A stretch of 64,000 nucleotides of DNA from VRUE01 sp036266075. GTDB taxonomy: Bacteria; Actinomycetota; Thermoleophilia; Solirubrobacterales; 70-9. Below, piece by piece: positions 16,363-24,877 of the stretch (positions are counted from its first letter, which is position 1; every line of letters starts with the position of its first letter). A program made the translations under genes and the position numbers. Location: NCBI GenBank assembly GCA_036266075.1, contig DATANV010000006.1, positions 310,001 to 374,000 of the forward strand. The letters run 5' to 3'. Under the pieces are notes generated by a model. The model was not told the DNA's origin, did not search any database, and was given only the letters and a program-made list of their open reading frames with translations.

Positions 16363-17907
16363 CTACTTGAGGCCGACGATGACCTTGGCGGTGGCCAGGT
16401 CGTTCTGCGTACCGGCGCCGATCCCGATGAAGGCGATGTTCTTGAGGTACTTCTTCGCTTCCTGGAAGCCCTCGTCGGAATTCGGGACGAGTTGGTCGGC
16501 GAGGCGCAGGGCGGCGCGGCCGTCCGCGAAGCCACTGATCGGCGTGCCGCCCAGAGCCGACACCGCTTCCTTGTAGGCAGGGTTGTCGGCGAGGGTCTTG
16601 CCGGATGGCGCTGCAAGGCCGAGCAGCGTCTGCGGAACGCCGTAGCCGATTGCCACACGCCCTTCCTCCGTCGCGACGACCAGTGGCTTGGGGCCGAGTT
16701 CGTCGCTGCGTACGGCGAAGCCGCTCGCCTTGCCGCCGAGCACGCTGACGCCGCCGACGCGGAAGGCGCGCACCAGAGTCACCGCGCGTTCGACGGCTTC
16801 GCTGGCCTTGTCGCCATTGGCGGTGACCACCAGGGCGCCGCCCAGGCTGCTCTCGCTGTTGCCGGTGGCGAATACCGCGGCTTCCTGCAGCGAGTCGACG
16901 AGGCCTTCGAGGTCGATCCCGAGTTCCTTGATGCCTTTCTTCAGCTGGTGCGGCGGAATCGTGTCTTCGATGCCCTGCGCGTCGAGTTCATCGAGGGCTT
17001 CCTGCAGCTGCTCGTTGAAGCCGGTTGCGGCGACCGCGGCGAACGAGCTCGAGGGCAACGAGCCAAGCAGCTTCGAGGCGTCACCGCTGGGCGGCTTCTC
17101 GCCGCCGAGGTCGCTGCTGAGGTCGATCTCCACCTGGTCGGCGCCCGGTAGGACACTCGCCACGGCGGTCGCCTTGCTCGGGTCGATGCCGGCGCTCTGC
17201 AGAGCCTGGCGTGCCTGCGGGTCGATTTCGTCACCCGATTCCTCGATCAGCCCACCGACGTCGACGTAGGCGTCGGCGAGGCTGCCATCGGAGGCGGCAG
17301 AGATCGCGGTCGCGAAGCGGTCTTCGCCGGCGAGCGATTCGCCGTCGGAAGCGTCGACCGCGTGCTTGAACTCTTCTTCGCCTTCGGCGATGACGAGGAA
17401 GTCGCCGAGGACACCGATCGCTTTCTCGTCGGAGCCGCCGTACACGTAGTCGACGCCTTCGTAGGACTCTTCGCTGTAGCTCTCGTCGCCGGACTTCACC
17501 TGGCTGTTGACGAATTCCTGCGTCGCCTCGGGATCGGTCGACTCGATCACGATTCCAAGGCCGGCCGGGTCGCCTTCCTCGATCCGCTCGAAGAAGACGC
17601 CGCCGCGTTCGCCGAGCCACGGCTCGACTTCCTTTTCGTAGTCGAACGATTCGCCTTCTGCCTGCGCCGAGCTTTCTAGTTCGGAGACGACGAATTCGCC
17701 CAGATTGTCGATCCCGGCGATTTGCTGTGCGACGGCGTCGGCGTTCGACTTGAGCTCGCCCGTCGGCCGCAACACGCCTTCGACGAAGATCGGCGCGCCG
17801 GCCGGAGCCAGGCCCGCAACGTCGCCGCCGGACGACGAGTCGCTGCTGCCGCAGCCGGCGAAGAAGACACCAACGGCGACGGCCGCGAGAGCTAGGCGCA
17901 GCTTCAT
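16363..17907 (-). CDS. DUF3352-type lipoprotein
   Basis: A 514-aa secreted lipoprotein. The N-terminus has a hydrophobic stretch and a lipobox (FFAGC, Cys19) followed by a Ser/Gly-rich linker. The rest is acidic and has the alternating pattern of DUF3352 proteins (for example PAGAPIFVEGVLRPTG near the start and GYGVPQTLLGLA late). Function of the family is unknown; it is common in Thermoleophilia-like genomes. It meets the fic gene stop to stop with no spacer and lies 23 bp downstream of glmS on the same strand. Confidence 0.8.
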   Translation of the reverse strand: MKLRLALAAVAVGVFFAGCGSSDSSSGGDVAGLAPAGAPIFVEGVLRPTGELKSNADAVAQQIAGIDNLGEFVVSELESSAQAEGESFDYEKEVEPWLGERGGVFFERIEEGDPAGLGIVIESTDPEATQEFVNSQVKSGDESYSEESYEGVDYVYGGSDEKAIGVLGDFLVIAEGEEEFKHAVDASDGESLAGEDRFATAISAASDGSLADAYVDVGGLIEESGDEIDPQARQALQSAGIDPSKATAVASVLPGADQVEIDLSSDLGGEKPPSGDASKLLGSLPSSSFAAVAATGFNEQLQEALDELDAQGIEDTIPPHQLKKGIKELGIDLEGLVDSLQEAAVFATGNSESSLGGALVVTANGDKASEAVERAVTLVRAFRVGGVSVLGGKASGFAVRSDELGPKPLVVATEEGRVAIGYGVPQTLLGLAAPSGKTLADNPAYKEAVSALGGTPISGFADGRAALRLADQLVPNSDEGFQEAKKYLKNIAFIGIGAGTQNDLATAKVIVGLK

Positions 17908-17930
17908 GAGGCGGGCATCCTACCCACTCG

Positions 17931-19787
17931 TCACTCGACCGTAACCGTCTTGGCCAGATTGCGGGGCTGGTCGACGTTGAGCCCGCGGGCGCGGGCGATG
18001 TCGTAAGCGAGCAGTTGCAGGGGCAGGATCGCCAGGATCGGCTGCAGGATCCAGTCGCTGCGCGCGACCTCGATCGTCCGGTCGGCGACCGCGGCGACCC
18101 GCTCGCAGCCTTCGGTGACGATCGCGATCGTCTCCGCCCCCCGCGCCCGCACCTCTTCGGCGTTGGAGAGGACCTTGTCGAGGATCGGGCTCTCGGTGGC
18201 GACGCAGATCACCGGCGTCGACTCGTCGAGCAAGGCGATCGGTCCGTGCTTCATCTCGCCTGCCGCGTAGGCGTCGGTCGGGATGTAGGAGACCTCCTTC
18301 AGCTTCAGCGCACCCTCGAGGCAGACGGGAAGGCCGATGTGGCGGCCGAGGTAGAGGAAGAACTGGCGTTCGGCGAAGGCCTCGGAAATCTCTCGCACGG
18401 GCGCCTCGCAGGCAGCGATCGTGCGCTCGACCTTCGACGGCAGCGCCTTCAGCTCGGCGATCAGCTCGACCAGGCGCTGCGGCTCCATCGTGCCGCGCAG
18501 CTCGGCGAGGTGCAGTCCAATCAGGTACATCGTCGCCACCTGGGCGACGAAGGTCTTGGTCGCGGCGACGCTGATCTCCATGCCGCTGCGGGTGTAGAGC
18601 ACGGCGTCGGCGTCGCGCGTCGCCTGGCTGCCCATGATGTTGGTGATCGCCAGGACCTTGGCGCCGCGCTCGCGGGCCAGCCGCATCGCCGCCAGCGTGT
18701 CGGCCGTCTCCCCCGACTGGGTGATGCCGATCACCAGATCGTCCTCGCCGACGACCGGGTTGCGGTAGCGGTACTCGGAGGCGATGTCCATCTCGACCGG
18801 CACCCGCGCCCACTCCTCGATCGCGTAGCGGCCAACCAGGCCGGCGTGGTAGGAGGTGCCGCAGGCAACGATCACGATCCGCCGCACGCCGCGCAGGAAC
18901 TCGTCGTCCAGCTCGACGTCGGAGAGGTCGACGCCCTCGTCGCCGGGCAGCCGCTCGGCGAGCGTTTCGGCGACTGCGTCGGCCTCTTCATGGATCTCCT
19001 TCAGCATGAAGGTCTCGTAGCCGCCCTTCTCGGCGGCGGCCTCGTCCCAATCGATCTCCTCGGCCTCACGCTCGATCGGGGCGCCGTTGGCGTCCGTGAT
19101 CGAGACCCCCGAGGCGTCGATGGTGACGATCTCGGAGTCTTCGATCGCAACCGCACGGCGGGTCTCGGCGAGGAAGGCTGGGATCGCCGAGGCGAGGAAG
19201 CTCTCCCCCTCGCCGACGCCGGCGACCAGCGGGCACTCCTTGCGCGCGCCAACCAGCTGCTCGGGCCGGTCGGCGTGCATGGCGACAAAGGCGTAGTGAC
19301 CGCTCAGCTCGGCGAAGGCCGCCCGCACCGCGGCCGGCAGGTCGCCGTCGTAGTGAGCCGCGATCAGGTGGGCGACCACCTCGGCGTCGGTTTCGGAGCT
19401 GAACTCCTGGCCCTCGGCTTCAAGCCGGGCGCGCAGCTTGGCGTGGTTCTCGACGATCCCGTTGAGGACGATGTGGACCCGGTCGGAGTCGTCGCTGTGC
19501 GGGTGGGCGTTCTCCTCGGTGACGCGCCCGTGGGTCGCCCAGCGCGTGTGGGCGATACCGGTGGTCGCGGGCGAGGTGGCAACCGCGACGCCACCGCCGG
19601 CCTCGCGCTCGTCCATCGCCGCGCGCAGGTTGGCGAGGTTGCCGACGGCGCGCACGCTCTCGACCGCACCGTCCTCGATCACCGAGACCCCGGCCGAGTC
19701 GTAGCCACGGTATTCGAGCTTCTCGAGGCCGGCGACGAGGATCTTGCGGCAGGGGCGCGCCCCGACATATCCGACTATTCCGCACAT
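17931..19787 (-). CDS. glmS: Glutamine-fructose-6-phosphate aminotransferase
   Basis: Makes glucosamine-6-phosphate, the first step toward UDP-GlcNAc. The start is fixed at ATG 19787 because the catalytic Cys must follow the initiator Met (MCGIVGYVG). A longer open frame to 19850 would bury it. The glutaminase domain (1-240) has RWATHG and NGIVEN. The two SIS domains have CGTSYHAG, TQSGETADT and SYIPTDAYAAGEMKHGPIAL. The 618-aa length is normal. It lies 31 bp after glmM, so two consecutive hexosamine steps sit side by side. No glmS ribozyme was seen. Confidence 0.97.
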   Translation of the reverse strand: MCGIVGYVGARPCRKILVAGLEKLEYRGYDSAGVSVIEDGAVESVRAVGNLANLRAAMDEREAGGGVAVATSPATTGIAHTRWATHGRVTEENAHPHSDDSDRVHIVLNGIVENHAKLRARLEAEGQEFSSETDAEVVAHLIAAHYDGDLPAAVRAAFAELSGHYAFVAMHADRPEQLVGARKECPLVAGVGEGESFLASAIPAFLAETRRAVAIEDSEIVTIDASGVSITDANGAPIEREAEEIDWDEAAAEKGGYETFMLKEIHEEADAVAETLAERLPGDEGVDLSDVELDDEFLRGVRRIVIVACGTSYHAGLVGRYAIEEWARVPVEMDIASEYRYRNPVVGEDDLVIGITQSGETADTLAAMRLARERGAKVLAITNIMGSQATRDADAVLYTRSGMEISVAATKTFVAQVATMYLIGLHLAELRGTMEPQRLVELIAELKALPSKVERTIAACEAPVREISEAFAERQFFLYLGRHIGLPVCLEGALKLKEVSYIPTDAYAAGEMKHGPIALLDESTPVICVATESPILDKVLSNAEEVRARGAETIAIVTEGCERVAAVADRTIEVARSDWILQPILAILPLQLLAYDIARARGLNVDQPRNLAKTVTVE

Positions 19788-19818
19788 AGAGGTCGCTAAG
19801 GGTAGACGCAGGTGGGCG

Positions 19819-21174
19819 TCAGCCCAGCTCCTGGCGCACCAGGTCGGCAAGCCGCTTGCAGACCGCCTCGGCCTCCTCCTCGTCCGGTGCCTCGACCATC
19901 ACGCGGACCAGGGGCTCGGTGCCAGAGGGGCGCAGGAGGACGCGGCCGCGGCCCTCGAGGTCGGCGGCCTCGCGCTCGACCGCGTCGTGAACAGCCGTCG
20001 CGCCGGCGATCGCCTCGCGGTCGGCGACCTCGACGTTGACCAGCGTCTGCGGCAACTTCTGCATCGGCTCGACCGCGGCGAGGTCGCGGCCGGCCAGCTC
20101 GCGCATCGTCATCAGGGCGGCGGCGATGCCGTCGCCGGTGGCAACGAAGCCGGTATCGATGATGTGGCCCGACTGCTCGCCGCCGAGTGCCCAGTCGCGA
20201 CGCCGCAGCTCGTCCAGCACGTAGCGATCGCCGACGCTGGTGACCGCGACCTCGATCCCAGCCTCCGCCATGGCCTGGTGGAAGCCGAAGTTGCTCATCA
20301 CCGTCACCGCGACGCCGCCGCCCAGCTCGCCACGGACGGCCATGCCGCGAGCCAGCAGGGCGATCAGCTCGTCGCCATCGTGGTACCGGCCGGCAGAGTC
20401 GACCGCCAGCACGCGGTCGCCGTCGCCGTCGAAGGCGAAGCCGATCGCCGCCCCCGAGGAGACGACGTGGGCGGCGACGTGGTCGAGGTGGGTGGAACCG
20501 CAGCCCTCGTTGATGTTGCGCCCGTCGGGCTCGACACCGATTGCCTCAACTGTGGCGCCCAGCCGCTCGAAGATCGCCGGCGCGACGCGATGGGTGGCGC
20601 CATTGGCGCAGTCGAGCGCGACCGTGAGGCCCGAAAGGTCGAGCGGGAAGGCCGACTCAAGCGCCCGCAGATAGTCCTCGGCCCCGCCGCCGAGCTCGTG
20701 CACGCGGCCCGGCCCCGCCGCCCTTGAGGTCGTATTTCTTTCCGGTATCCGGAAAGAAATACGACCGCAATCGTCAAGGAGGGACTCGATCCGCGCCTCG
20801 GTCTCATCGTCGAGCTTGGTGCCGCCGCCGCTGAAGAACTTGATGCCGTTGTCGTGAAAGGGATTGTGGGAGGCGGAAACAACCGCCGCCAGGTCCAGCC
20901 CGAGACGGCGGACAAGCACAGCGGCGGCGGGCGTCGACAGCACGCCACCGAGCAGCGCTTCGCCGCCCTCGGCGGCGATTCCAGCGGCGAGCGCCGCTTC
21001 CAGCATCGGCCCCGACTCGCGCGTGTCGCGCACGATCAGCACCTGCGGCCGCTCGACCGCCAGCGAGGCGGTCGCGGCACGACCGAGCGCAAGCGCCAGC
21101 TCTGCCGTAAGGAACGTCCCGGCCTCCCCTCGGACCCCGTCGGTTCCGAAGAGCTTGCGCTCCGCCGTCAACAC
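19819..21174 (-). CDS. glmM: Phosphoglucosamine mutase with an in-frame palindrome
   Basis: Converts glucosamine-6-phosphate to the 1-phosphate. It has the phosphoserine loop (VVSASHNPFHDNGIKFF), the Mg-binding DGDGDRVLAVD, GGEQSGHII, and the phosphate-binding RPSGTEPLVRVM. The length is 451 aa. A perfect 18-bp palindrome at 20728-20766 encodes CGRISFRIPERNTTSRA in the loop between the ARIESLLDD helix and GRVHELGGG. That loop is variable in length in other GlmM proteins, so the enzyme should still work. The GTG start lies 8 bp from the rpsI stop; TTG one codon in is an alternative. Confidence 0.95.
   Translation of the reverse strand: MLTAERKLFGTDGVRGEAGTFLTAELALALGRAATASLAVERPQVLIVRDTRESGPMLEAALAAGIAAEGGEALLGGVLSTPAAAVLVRRLGLDLAAVVSASHNPFHDNGIKFFSGGGTKLDDETEARIESLLDDCGRISFRIPERNTTSRAAGPGRVHELGGGAEDYLRALESAFPLDLSGLTVALDCANGATHRVAPAIFERLGATVEAIGVEPDGRNINEGCGSTHLDHVAAHVVSSGAAIGFAFDGDGDRVLAVDSAGRYHDGDELIALLARGMAVRGELGGGVAVTVMSNFGFHQAMAEAGIEVAVTSVGDRYVLDELRRRDWALGGEQSGHIIDTGFVATGDGIAAALMTMRELAGRDLAAVEPMQKLPQTLVNVEVADREAIAGATAVHDAVEREAADLEGRGRVLLRPSGTEPLVRVMVEAPDEEEAEAVCKRLADLVRQELG
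20728..20766. repeat. Perfect 18-bp AT-rich inverted repeat inside glmM (element E2)
   Basis: Arms 20728-20745 and 20749-20766 are exact reverse complements around a 3-base loop. The arm sequence (GGTCGTATTTCTTTCCGG) is much poorer in GC than the surrounding gene. A short outer pair, CCTTGA (20722-20727) and TCAAGG (20774-20779), extends the symmetry. It is in frame and falls in a variable surface loop. It shares no obvious sequence with the E1/E3 elements. Confidence 0.9.
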
Positions 21175-21182
21175 GCCCCCGG

Positions 21183-22010
21183 TCAGCGCTTCGAGAACTG
21201 AGGCCGCTTGCGGGCCTTCTTCAGGCCAGCCTTGCGGCGCTCCTTGACCCGTGCGTCCCGGGTGAGGAAACCCCGCTTCTTCAGCTCGCCACGCAGCTCC
21301 GGATCGACCTCGATCAGGGCGCGGGCAATGCCATGGCGCACCGCCCCCGCCTGGCCGCTAATGCCGCCGCCGTGGACGCGGACGCGGACGTCGACGCTGC
21401 CTTCGTAGCCGGTCAGAGTGAGTGGCTGGCGGGCCGTCGTCTGGTGCAGCGGGCGAGGGAAGAACTCCTCGAGCGGTCGCTCGTTGACCTCGAACTTGCC
21501 GCTGCCGGGCAGCAGGGTCACGCGGGCGATGGACTGCTTGCGTTTGCCGGTGGCGAGGTAGCGCGAGTCGCCCTCCATCTTGGCCGGCGCCCGGCTCGCC
21601 GCCTGCGGCTCCTCCTCGGCCTCGCCGGTCAGCGCTGCCTCGCGCTGCCTACGCTCCTCTTCCTCGGCTTCCAAACGAGCTTTCTCCTCGGCACTCAGCG
21701 GCCGCGCCTCCGGCTCAACCGCGATCGGCTCCAGGTCGGCCCCGGGGATCACGTCCTTCTTCTTCTCCTCAGCCTTTGGCTGGGGCTCCTCCCGCTCAGC
21801 GGCTGGTGCCTCGGCGGCTTCCTCCTCGGGGGCCTCGTCCTGAGCCTCAGACGCCTCGTCCGCGGGTGGCGTGGGGGTGGGCACTTCCTCCGCTGCTTGC
21901 GAGGAGGGGGTGTCCTCCCCCACGACAGGATCCGCGGGCACGGCCTCCGAACCCTCAGCGGAAGTGTCCTGTGCTTCTGAAGTCTCTTTGTTCTGCTCGT
22001 CCTCAGCCAT
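21183..22010 (-). CDS. rpsI: Ribosomal protein S9 with a long acidic N-terminal extension
   Basis: A 275-aa form of ribosomal protein uS9. The conserved S9 core begins near residue 148 (YLATGKRKQSIARV) and ends with the basic tail KKARKRPQFSKR that reaches the P site. Ahead of it lie about 145 residues rich in Glu, Ala and Pro, predicted to be disordered. Part of this extension (about residues 30-47) is encoded by a diverged palindromic element. The start is ATG 22010, sharing one base with the rplM stop (TGATG). An open frame runs further to 22739, but it overlaps rplM and is not the gene. Confidence 0.95.
   Translation of the reverse strand: MAEDEQNKETSEAQDTSAEGSEAVPADPVVGEDTPSSQAAEEVPTPTPPADEASEAQDEAPEEEAAEAPAAEREEPQPKAEEKKKDVIPGADLEPIAVEPEARPLSAEEKARLEAEEEERRQREAALTGEAEEEPQAASRAPAKMEGDSRYLATGKRKQSIARVTLLPGSGKFEVNERPLEEFFPRPLHQTTARQPLTLTGYEGSVDVRVRVHGGGISGQAGAVRHGIARALIEVDPELRGELKKRGFLTRDARVKERRKAGLKKARKRPQFSKR
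21871..21923. repeat. Degenerate palindromic element inside rpsI (element E3, related to E1)
   Basis: Outer arms at 21871-21884 and 21910-21923 match at 12 of 14 positions, with a second, inner pair (CCTCC near 21887 and GGAGG near 21904). The left arm (GTGGGGGTGGGCAC) and the right flank (CGACAGGATCCGCGG) match the corresponding parts of E1 at 3731-3792 with only a few changes. The two copies are read in different reading frames. Both lie in the sense orientation of minus-strand genes. Confidence 0.75.
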
Positions 22011-22441
22011 CACGCGATCTCCATCTCCTTGGGCTTCTGCGCAGCATGCGGGTGATCCGGCCCGGCGTACACCTTCAGCTTGGTCAGCTGCTTGCGGGCA
22101 AGGCGGTTGCGGGGGAGCATCCCCTTGACAGCCTTGCGGATCACCTCCTCCGGGCGGCGGTCGAGCATCTCGGCCAGCGTCCGCGACTTGATCCCACCCG
22201 GGTAGCCGCTGTGGCGCCAGTAGCGCTTCTGCTCGAGCTTGTTCCCGGTCACGCGGATCTTCTCGGCGTTGACGACGACGACGAAGTCGCCGGTATCGAC
22301 GTGCGGCGTGTACTCGGGCTTGCGCTTGCCCCGCAGCGCAGTGGCGATGCGCGTCGCCAGCCGGCCCAGGGTCTGGCCCTCGGCATCGACGACGTACCAG
22401 TCTCGCTGGCGGTCGGCAGGGGTGGCGACATAGGTCTTCAT
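22010..22441 (-). CDS. rplM: Ribosomal protein L13
   Basis: A 143-aa uL13 protein. It reads MKTYVATPADRQRDWYVVDA, then LGRLATRIATALRGK, the signature segment GDFVVVVNAEKIRVTGNK, and the C-terminal AEMLDRRPEEVIRKAVKGML. The start at ATG 22441 gives the usual length; upstream in-frame codons are not conserved. It heads the rplM-rpsI-glmM-glmS unit. A TATCAT box near 22482 on the minus strand could be its promoter, but no matching -35 element is evident. Confidence 0.97.
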   Translation of the reverse strand: MKTYVATPADRQRDWYVVDAEGQTLGRLATRIATALRGKRKPEYTPHVDTGDFVVVVNAEKIRVTGNKLEQKRYWRHSGYPGGIKSRTLAEMLDRRPEEVIRKAVKGMLPRNRLARKQLTKLKVYAGPDHPHAAQKPKEMEIA

Positions 22442-22523
22442 CGTGAAAAGACCGCGCGGGATCGCCCGGCGCGGCCGCAGGATGATAGCGATGGCGCAGC
22501 GAGCCTGATTCAATCGCACCGCG

Positions 22524-23711
22524 ATGAGGCCGCGCCAAGAACTGCCCCTCGCCATGTTCCCCGACGAACACGGCTGGACCGACAACGCCGTAGGCAGCTT
22601 CTCCGACGCCGGCGGGCCGTTCATCGTCAACAACGATCGCTCCTACAAGATCGTCAGCAACGGCAAAGGTGCGGCTTCGGTCGCCACCTCCCCGACTCTC
22701 GCCGAAACCGACCTGACTGACAGTCACGTCGCCTTCCACTCACAGGTCAGCTTCAGCAGCCGGCTGCAGGCGGTACGGCTGCGACTCTCGTCCGCCAACA
22801 TCGCCACCGATTACGCCGAGGCAACGATCTGGGAAGACGGCGAAGACTCGATCGCCCTCGGCAGCAGCTTCGAGTTCCAGACGGTCCCGGTTGAGAGCTT
22901 CCAGGTGGTCGGCTCCATCGAATGGTCGGCGATCAACCGAGCGCAGATCCTCCTCACCGACAACGGCACCGGCTCGACCACCCTCTACGTCGCCGGGATT
23001 TACGCCGTCCCGGTCGAACGCCAGGCGATCGTCAGCTTCGCCTTCGACGACGGCCACGCGAGCGTCCTTAACCCTGCCCTACGCAAGCTCTCCGGATACC
23101 GCTATCCCGCCACCGCCTACGTGATCGTCGACGTGCTCGGCGAAGAAGGCTGGCTCGGCCTGGAAGACCTCTACTTCCTCCGCCAGCAGCACCGCTGGGA
23201 GATCGCCGGGCACGCGTTCACGCTCGCCAACCACAACCTGCCGAACGGATTCGACGACCTCGAAGGGGAAGAACTCGAAGCGGAGCTCGACGGCCTGCGC
23301 AACTGGCTCGACGAACGGGGCTTCCGGCGCGACTCGTTCGCCTACCCGAAGGGCGCCGCGGGGCTGGAAGTCCGGCGCCTGATCGAGCGGGACTACCGGC
23401 TCGGTCGAGTCACCGCCGCGGGCCCGGAAACGCGGCCGACGCGCGACGACTACACGCTGCGCGGCTGGTCGATCGACAGCGAAACGGATACCGCCGAAGC
23501 GATCGAAGCCGCGCTCGATGCGGCCGTCGAAGCGGGCACTTGGCTGATCCTCACCTTCCATAACATCGTCTCCGGCGAACCCGAAGCAGCAACCGACTTC
23601 AACCTCGGCGACTTCGAGCAGATCGTCGACCACGTCGCGGCGCTCCAGCAGGAAGGAGCAGGCTTGGAGGTGCTGACGGTGGCTGACGCCTGGCGCACCT
23701 GGGCTGCCTGA
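22524..23711 (+). CDS. Polysaccharide deacetylase-like protein with N-terminal beta domain
   Basis: A 395-aa carbohydrate esterase 4-like protein. The C-terminal NodB-like domain starts near 170 with the catalytic-base motif FAFDDGHAS, then the zinc-site region GHAFTLANHN and the FAYPKG loop. The N-terminal 165 residues form a Ser/Thr-rich beta-sandwich-like region with no named match (NDRSYKIVSNGKGAAS). There is no signal peptide, so export is unclear. Codon choice looks different from its neighbours (GAA is frequent), and the beta region recalls phage or cell-surface fibres, both hints of transfer. ATG 22554 (MFPDEHGW) is an alternative start. Confidence 0.75.
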   Translation: MRPRQELPLAMFPDEHGWTDNAVGSFSDAGGPFIVNNDRSYKIVSNGKGAASVATSPTLAETDLTDSHVAFHSQVSFSSRLQAVRLRLSSANIATDYAEATIWEDGEDSIALGSSFEFQTVPVESFQVVGSIEWSAINRAQILLTDNGTGSTTLYVAGIYAVPVERQAIVSFAFDDGHASVLNPALRKLSGYRYPATAYVIVDVLGEEGWLGLEDLYFLRQQHRWEIAGHAFTLANHNLPNGFDDLEGEELEAELDGLRNWLDERGFRRDSFAYPKGAAGLEVRRLIERDYRLGRVTAAGPETRPTRDDYTLRGWSIDSETDTAEAIEAALDAAVEAGTWLILTFHNIVSGEPEAATDFNLGDFEQIVDHVAALQQEGAGLEVLTVADAWRTWAA

Positions 23712-23736
23712 CGGCGTCGGTGGCGGCCTCTATACT
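23708..23736 (+). promoter_or_regulatory. Promoter of the riboswitch-M23 peptidase transcript
   Basis: CTGACG (23708-23713) and TATACT (23731-23736) are separated by 17 bp, close to the sigma-70-type consensus. Transcription would start near 23743, just ahead of the first conserved bases of the riboswitch. It lies right at the 3' end of the deacetylase gene. Confidence 0.6.
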
Positions 23737-23744
23737 GCCGCGCC

Positions 23745-23897
23745 AGCAATGCCGAATCCGGGCCGGGCAGCCGGCCGGGAGCGGAGGAACCGCAGGGGCC
23801 CTTGCAGGTCCCGGGGGCGAATCGGACGAACACCGTCCGTAGCGCATCTCTTTCAGCGCGAGCCCGACAGCTAACTCCGCAGGCGAACGAAAGAGAG
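23745..23897 (+). ncRNA. c-di-AMP riboswitch (ydaO-yuaA class)
   Basis: The 150-base leader shows conserved landmarks of this class: GCCGAATCC near its start, a paired region around GGAGCGGAGGAACCGC, then GGGGGCGAATC, and a 3' part with CCCGACAGCTAAC followed by CCGCAGGCG and a GAAAGAGAG end. In Actinobacteria this riboswitch precedes cell-wall hydrolase genes, and it turns expression off when c-di-AMP is high. Here it is placed directly before an M23 peptidase gene. The 5' and 3' limits are approximate. Confidence 0.85.
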
Positions 23898-23905
23898 GGC
23901 ACTCA

Positions 23906-24877
23906 GTGCGCAGTGCTTGGCTGGCGGTATTCGCATACGTAGTCGCAGCGGTCGTGCTCCTGGCGAGCTTCGCGAGCGCTGCCTTGGCGACGACCGGTGG
24001 CGCTCCGACCCCGAGCGGCAGCGCGCCGCCGCCGCCAAGCCAGGGCGGCACGCCGGACCCGGCGCCCAGCTCCGGCACCCTGCGCCTGCTTTCAGCCAAG
24101 ACCTCGCCGCGCAAGTCCTTCTACTACGGCGTCCGCAGCCCGCGGCTCAGCTACGAGATCGCCAGCGACCGGCCGACCAACGACCTGCGCATCGACGTGA
24201 TCGGCCCGGCCGGCGAAACGGTGGTCAGCTTCTACCGCAACGACGTCGCCCCTGAAACCCTGGACAGCGTCACCTGGGACGGCACCAGCGCCGACCGGCC
24301 CGCTCGCAATGGCCGCTACAGCTTCCGCATCGCGCCGCAGAGCGGCGACCCAGTCGCCCAGCAGACCTTGCAGCGCTCGATCCAGGAGGCCCAGCGGCGT
24401 GCCTCTTCGTCGGCCTCGCCGAGCGGCGCGTTCAGCCTCGACTTCGCCCTCTACGGCTACGCCTTCCCGATCCTCGGTACCCATGACTTCGGCGATGCCG
24501 GCGGCCGCTTCGGCGCCAGCCGCGCCGGCCACACCCACGAGGGCCAGGACGTGATGGCCGGATGCGGCACCCCGCTGATCGCCGCCCGCGGCGGCCGGGT
24601 TCAATACTCCGGCTACCACTCGGCCGCCGGCAACTACCTCGTCATCGACGGCAAGGGCACCGGCTACGACATGGCCTACATGCACCTGCTCGAACCCTCG
24701 CCCTTGCAGGAAGGCATGACCGTGCGCACCGGCGAACCGGTCGGCGTCGTCGGCCAGACCGGTGACGCGACCGCCTGCCATCTGCACTTCGAGATGTGGG
24801 CCGCACCCGGTTGGTACGAGGGCGGCAGCCCGATCGACCCGCTGCCCTACCTCGAACGCTGGGACCGCTACTCCTGA
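23906..24877 (+). CDS. Secreted M23 (LytM-type) peptidoglycan endopeptidase
   Basis: A 323-aa exported zinc metallopeptidase that would cut peptidoglycan cross-links. It has a signal peptide (residues 1-29), a Pro-rich linker (about 32-55), a beta-sandwich/FlgD-like domain (about 60-150: LRIDVIGPAGETVVSFY, TWDGTSADRPARNGRYSF), and a C-terminal M23 domain. Zn ligands are His and Asp in GHTHEGQDV and the second His of CHLHFEMW. A c-di-AMP riboswitch in the leader should link its expression to osmotic or wall stress. The gene starts at GTG and ends 10 bp inside the convergent membrane-protein gene. Confidence 0.93.
   Translation: MRSAWLAVFAYVVAAVVLLASFASAALATTGGAPTPSGSAPPPPSQGGTPDPAPSSGTLRLLSAKTSPRKSFYYGVRSPRLSYEIASDRPTNDLRIDVIGPAGETVVSFYRNDVAPETLDSVTWDGTSADRPARNGRYSFRIAPQSGDPVAQQTLQRSIQEAQRRASSSASPSGAFSLDFALYGYAFPILGTHDFGDAGGRFGASRAGHTHEGQDVMAGCGTPLIAARGGRVQYSGYHSAAGNYLVIDGKGTGYDMAYMHLLEPSPLQEGMTVRTGEPVGVVGQTGDATACHLHFEMWAAPGWYEGGSPIDPLPYLERWDRYS

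Noticed and set aside
17931..22441. A glmS ribozyme before glmS
   Set aside because: The gap between glmM and glmS is 31 bp, too short for the ribozyme, and no catalytic core is present.
21183..22739. A very long S9 form extending to 22739
   Set aside because: It would overlap rplM completely; ATG 22010 coupled to the rplM stop is the better start.
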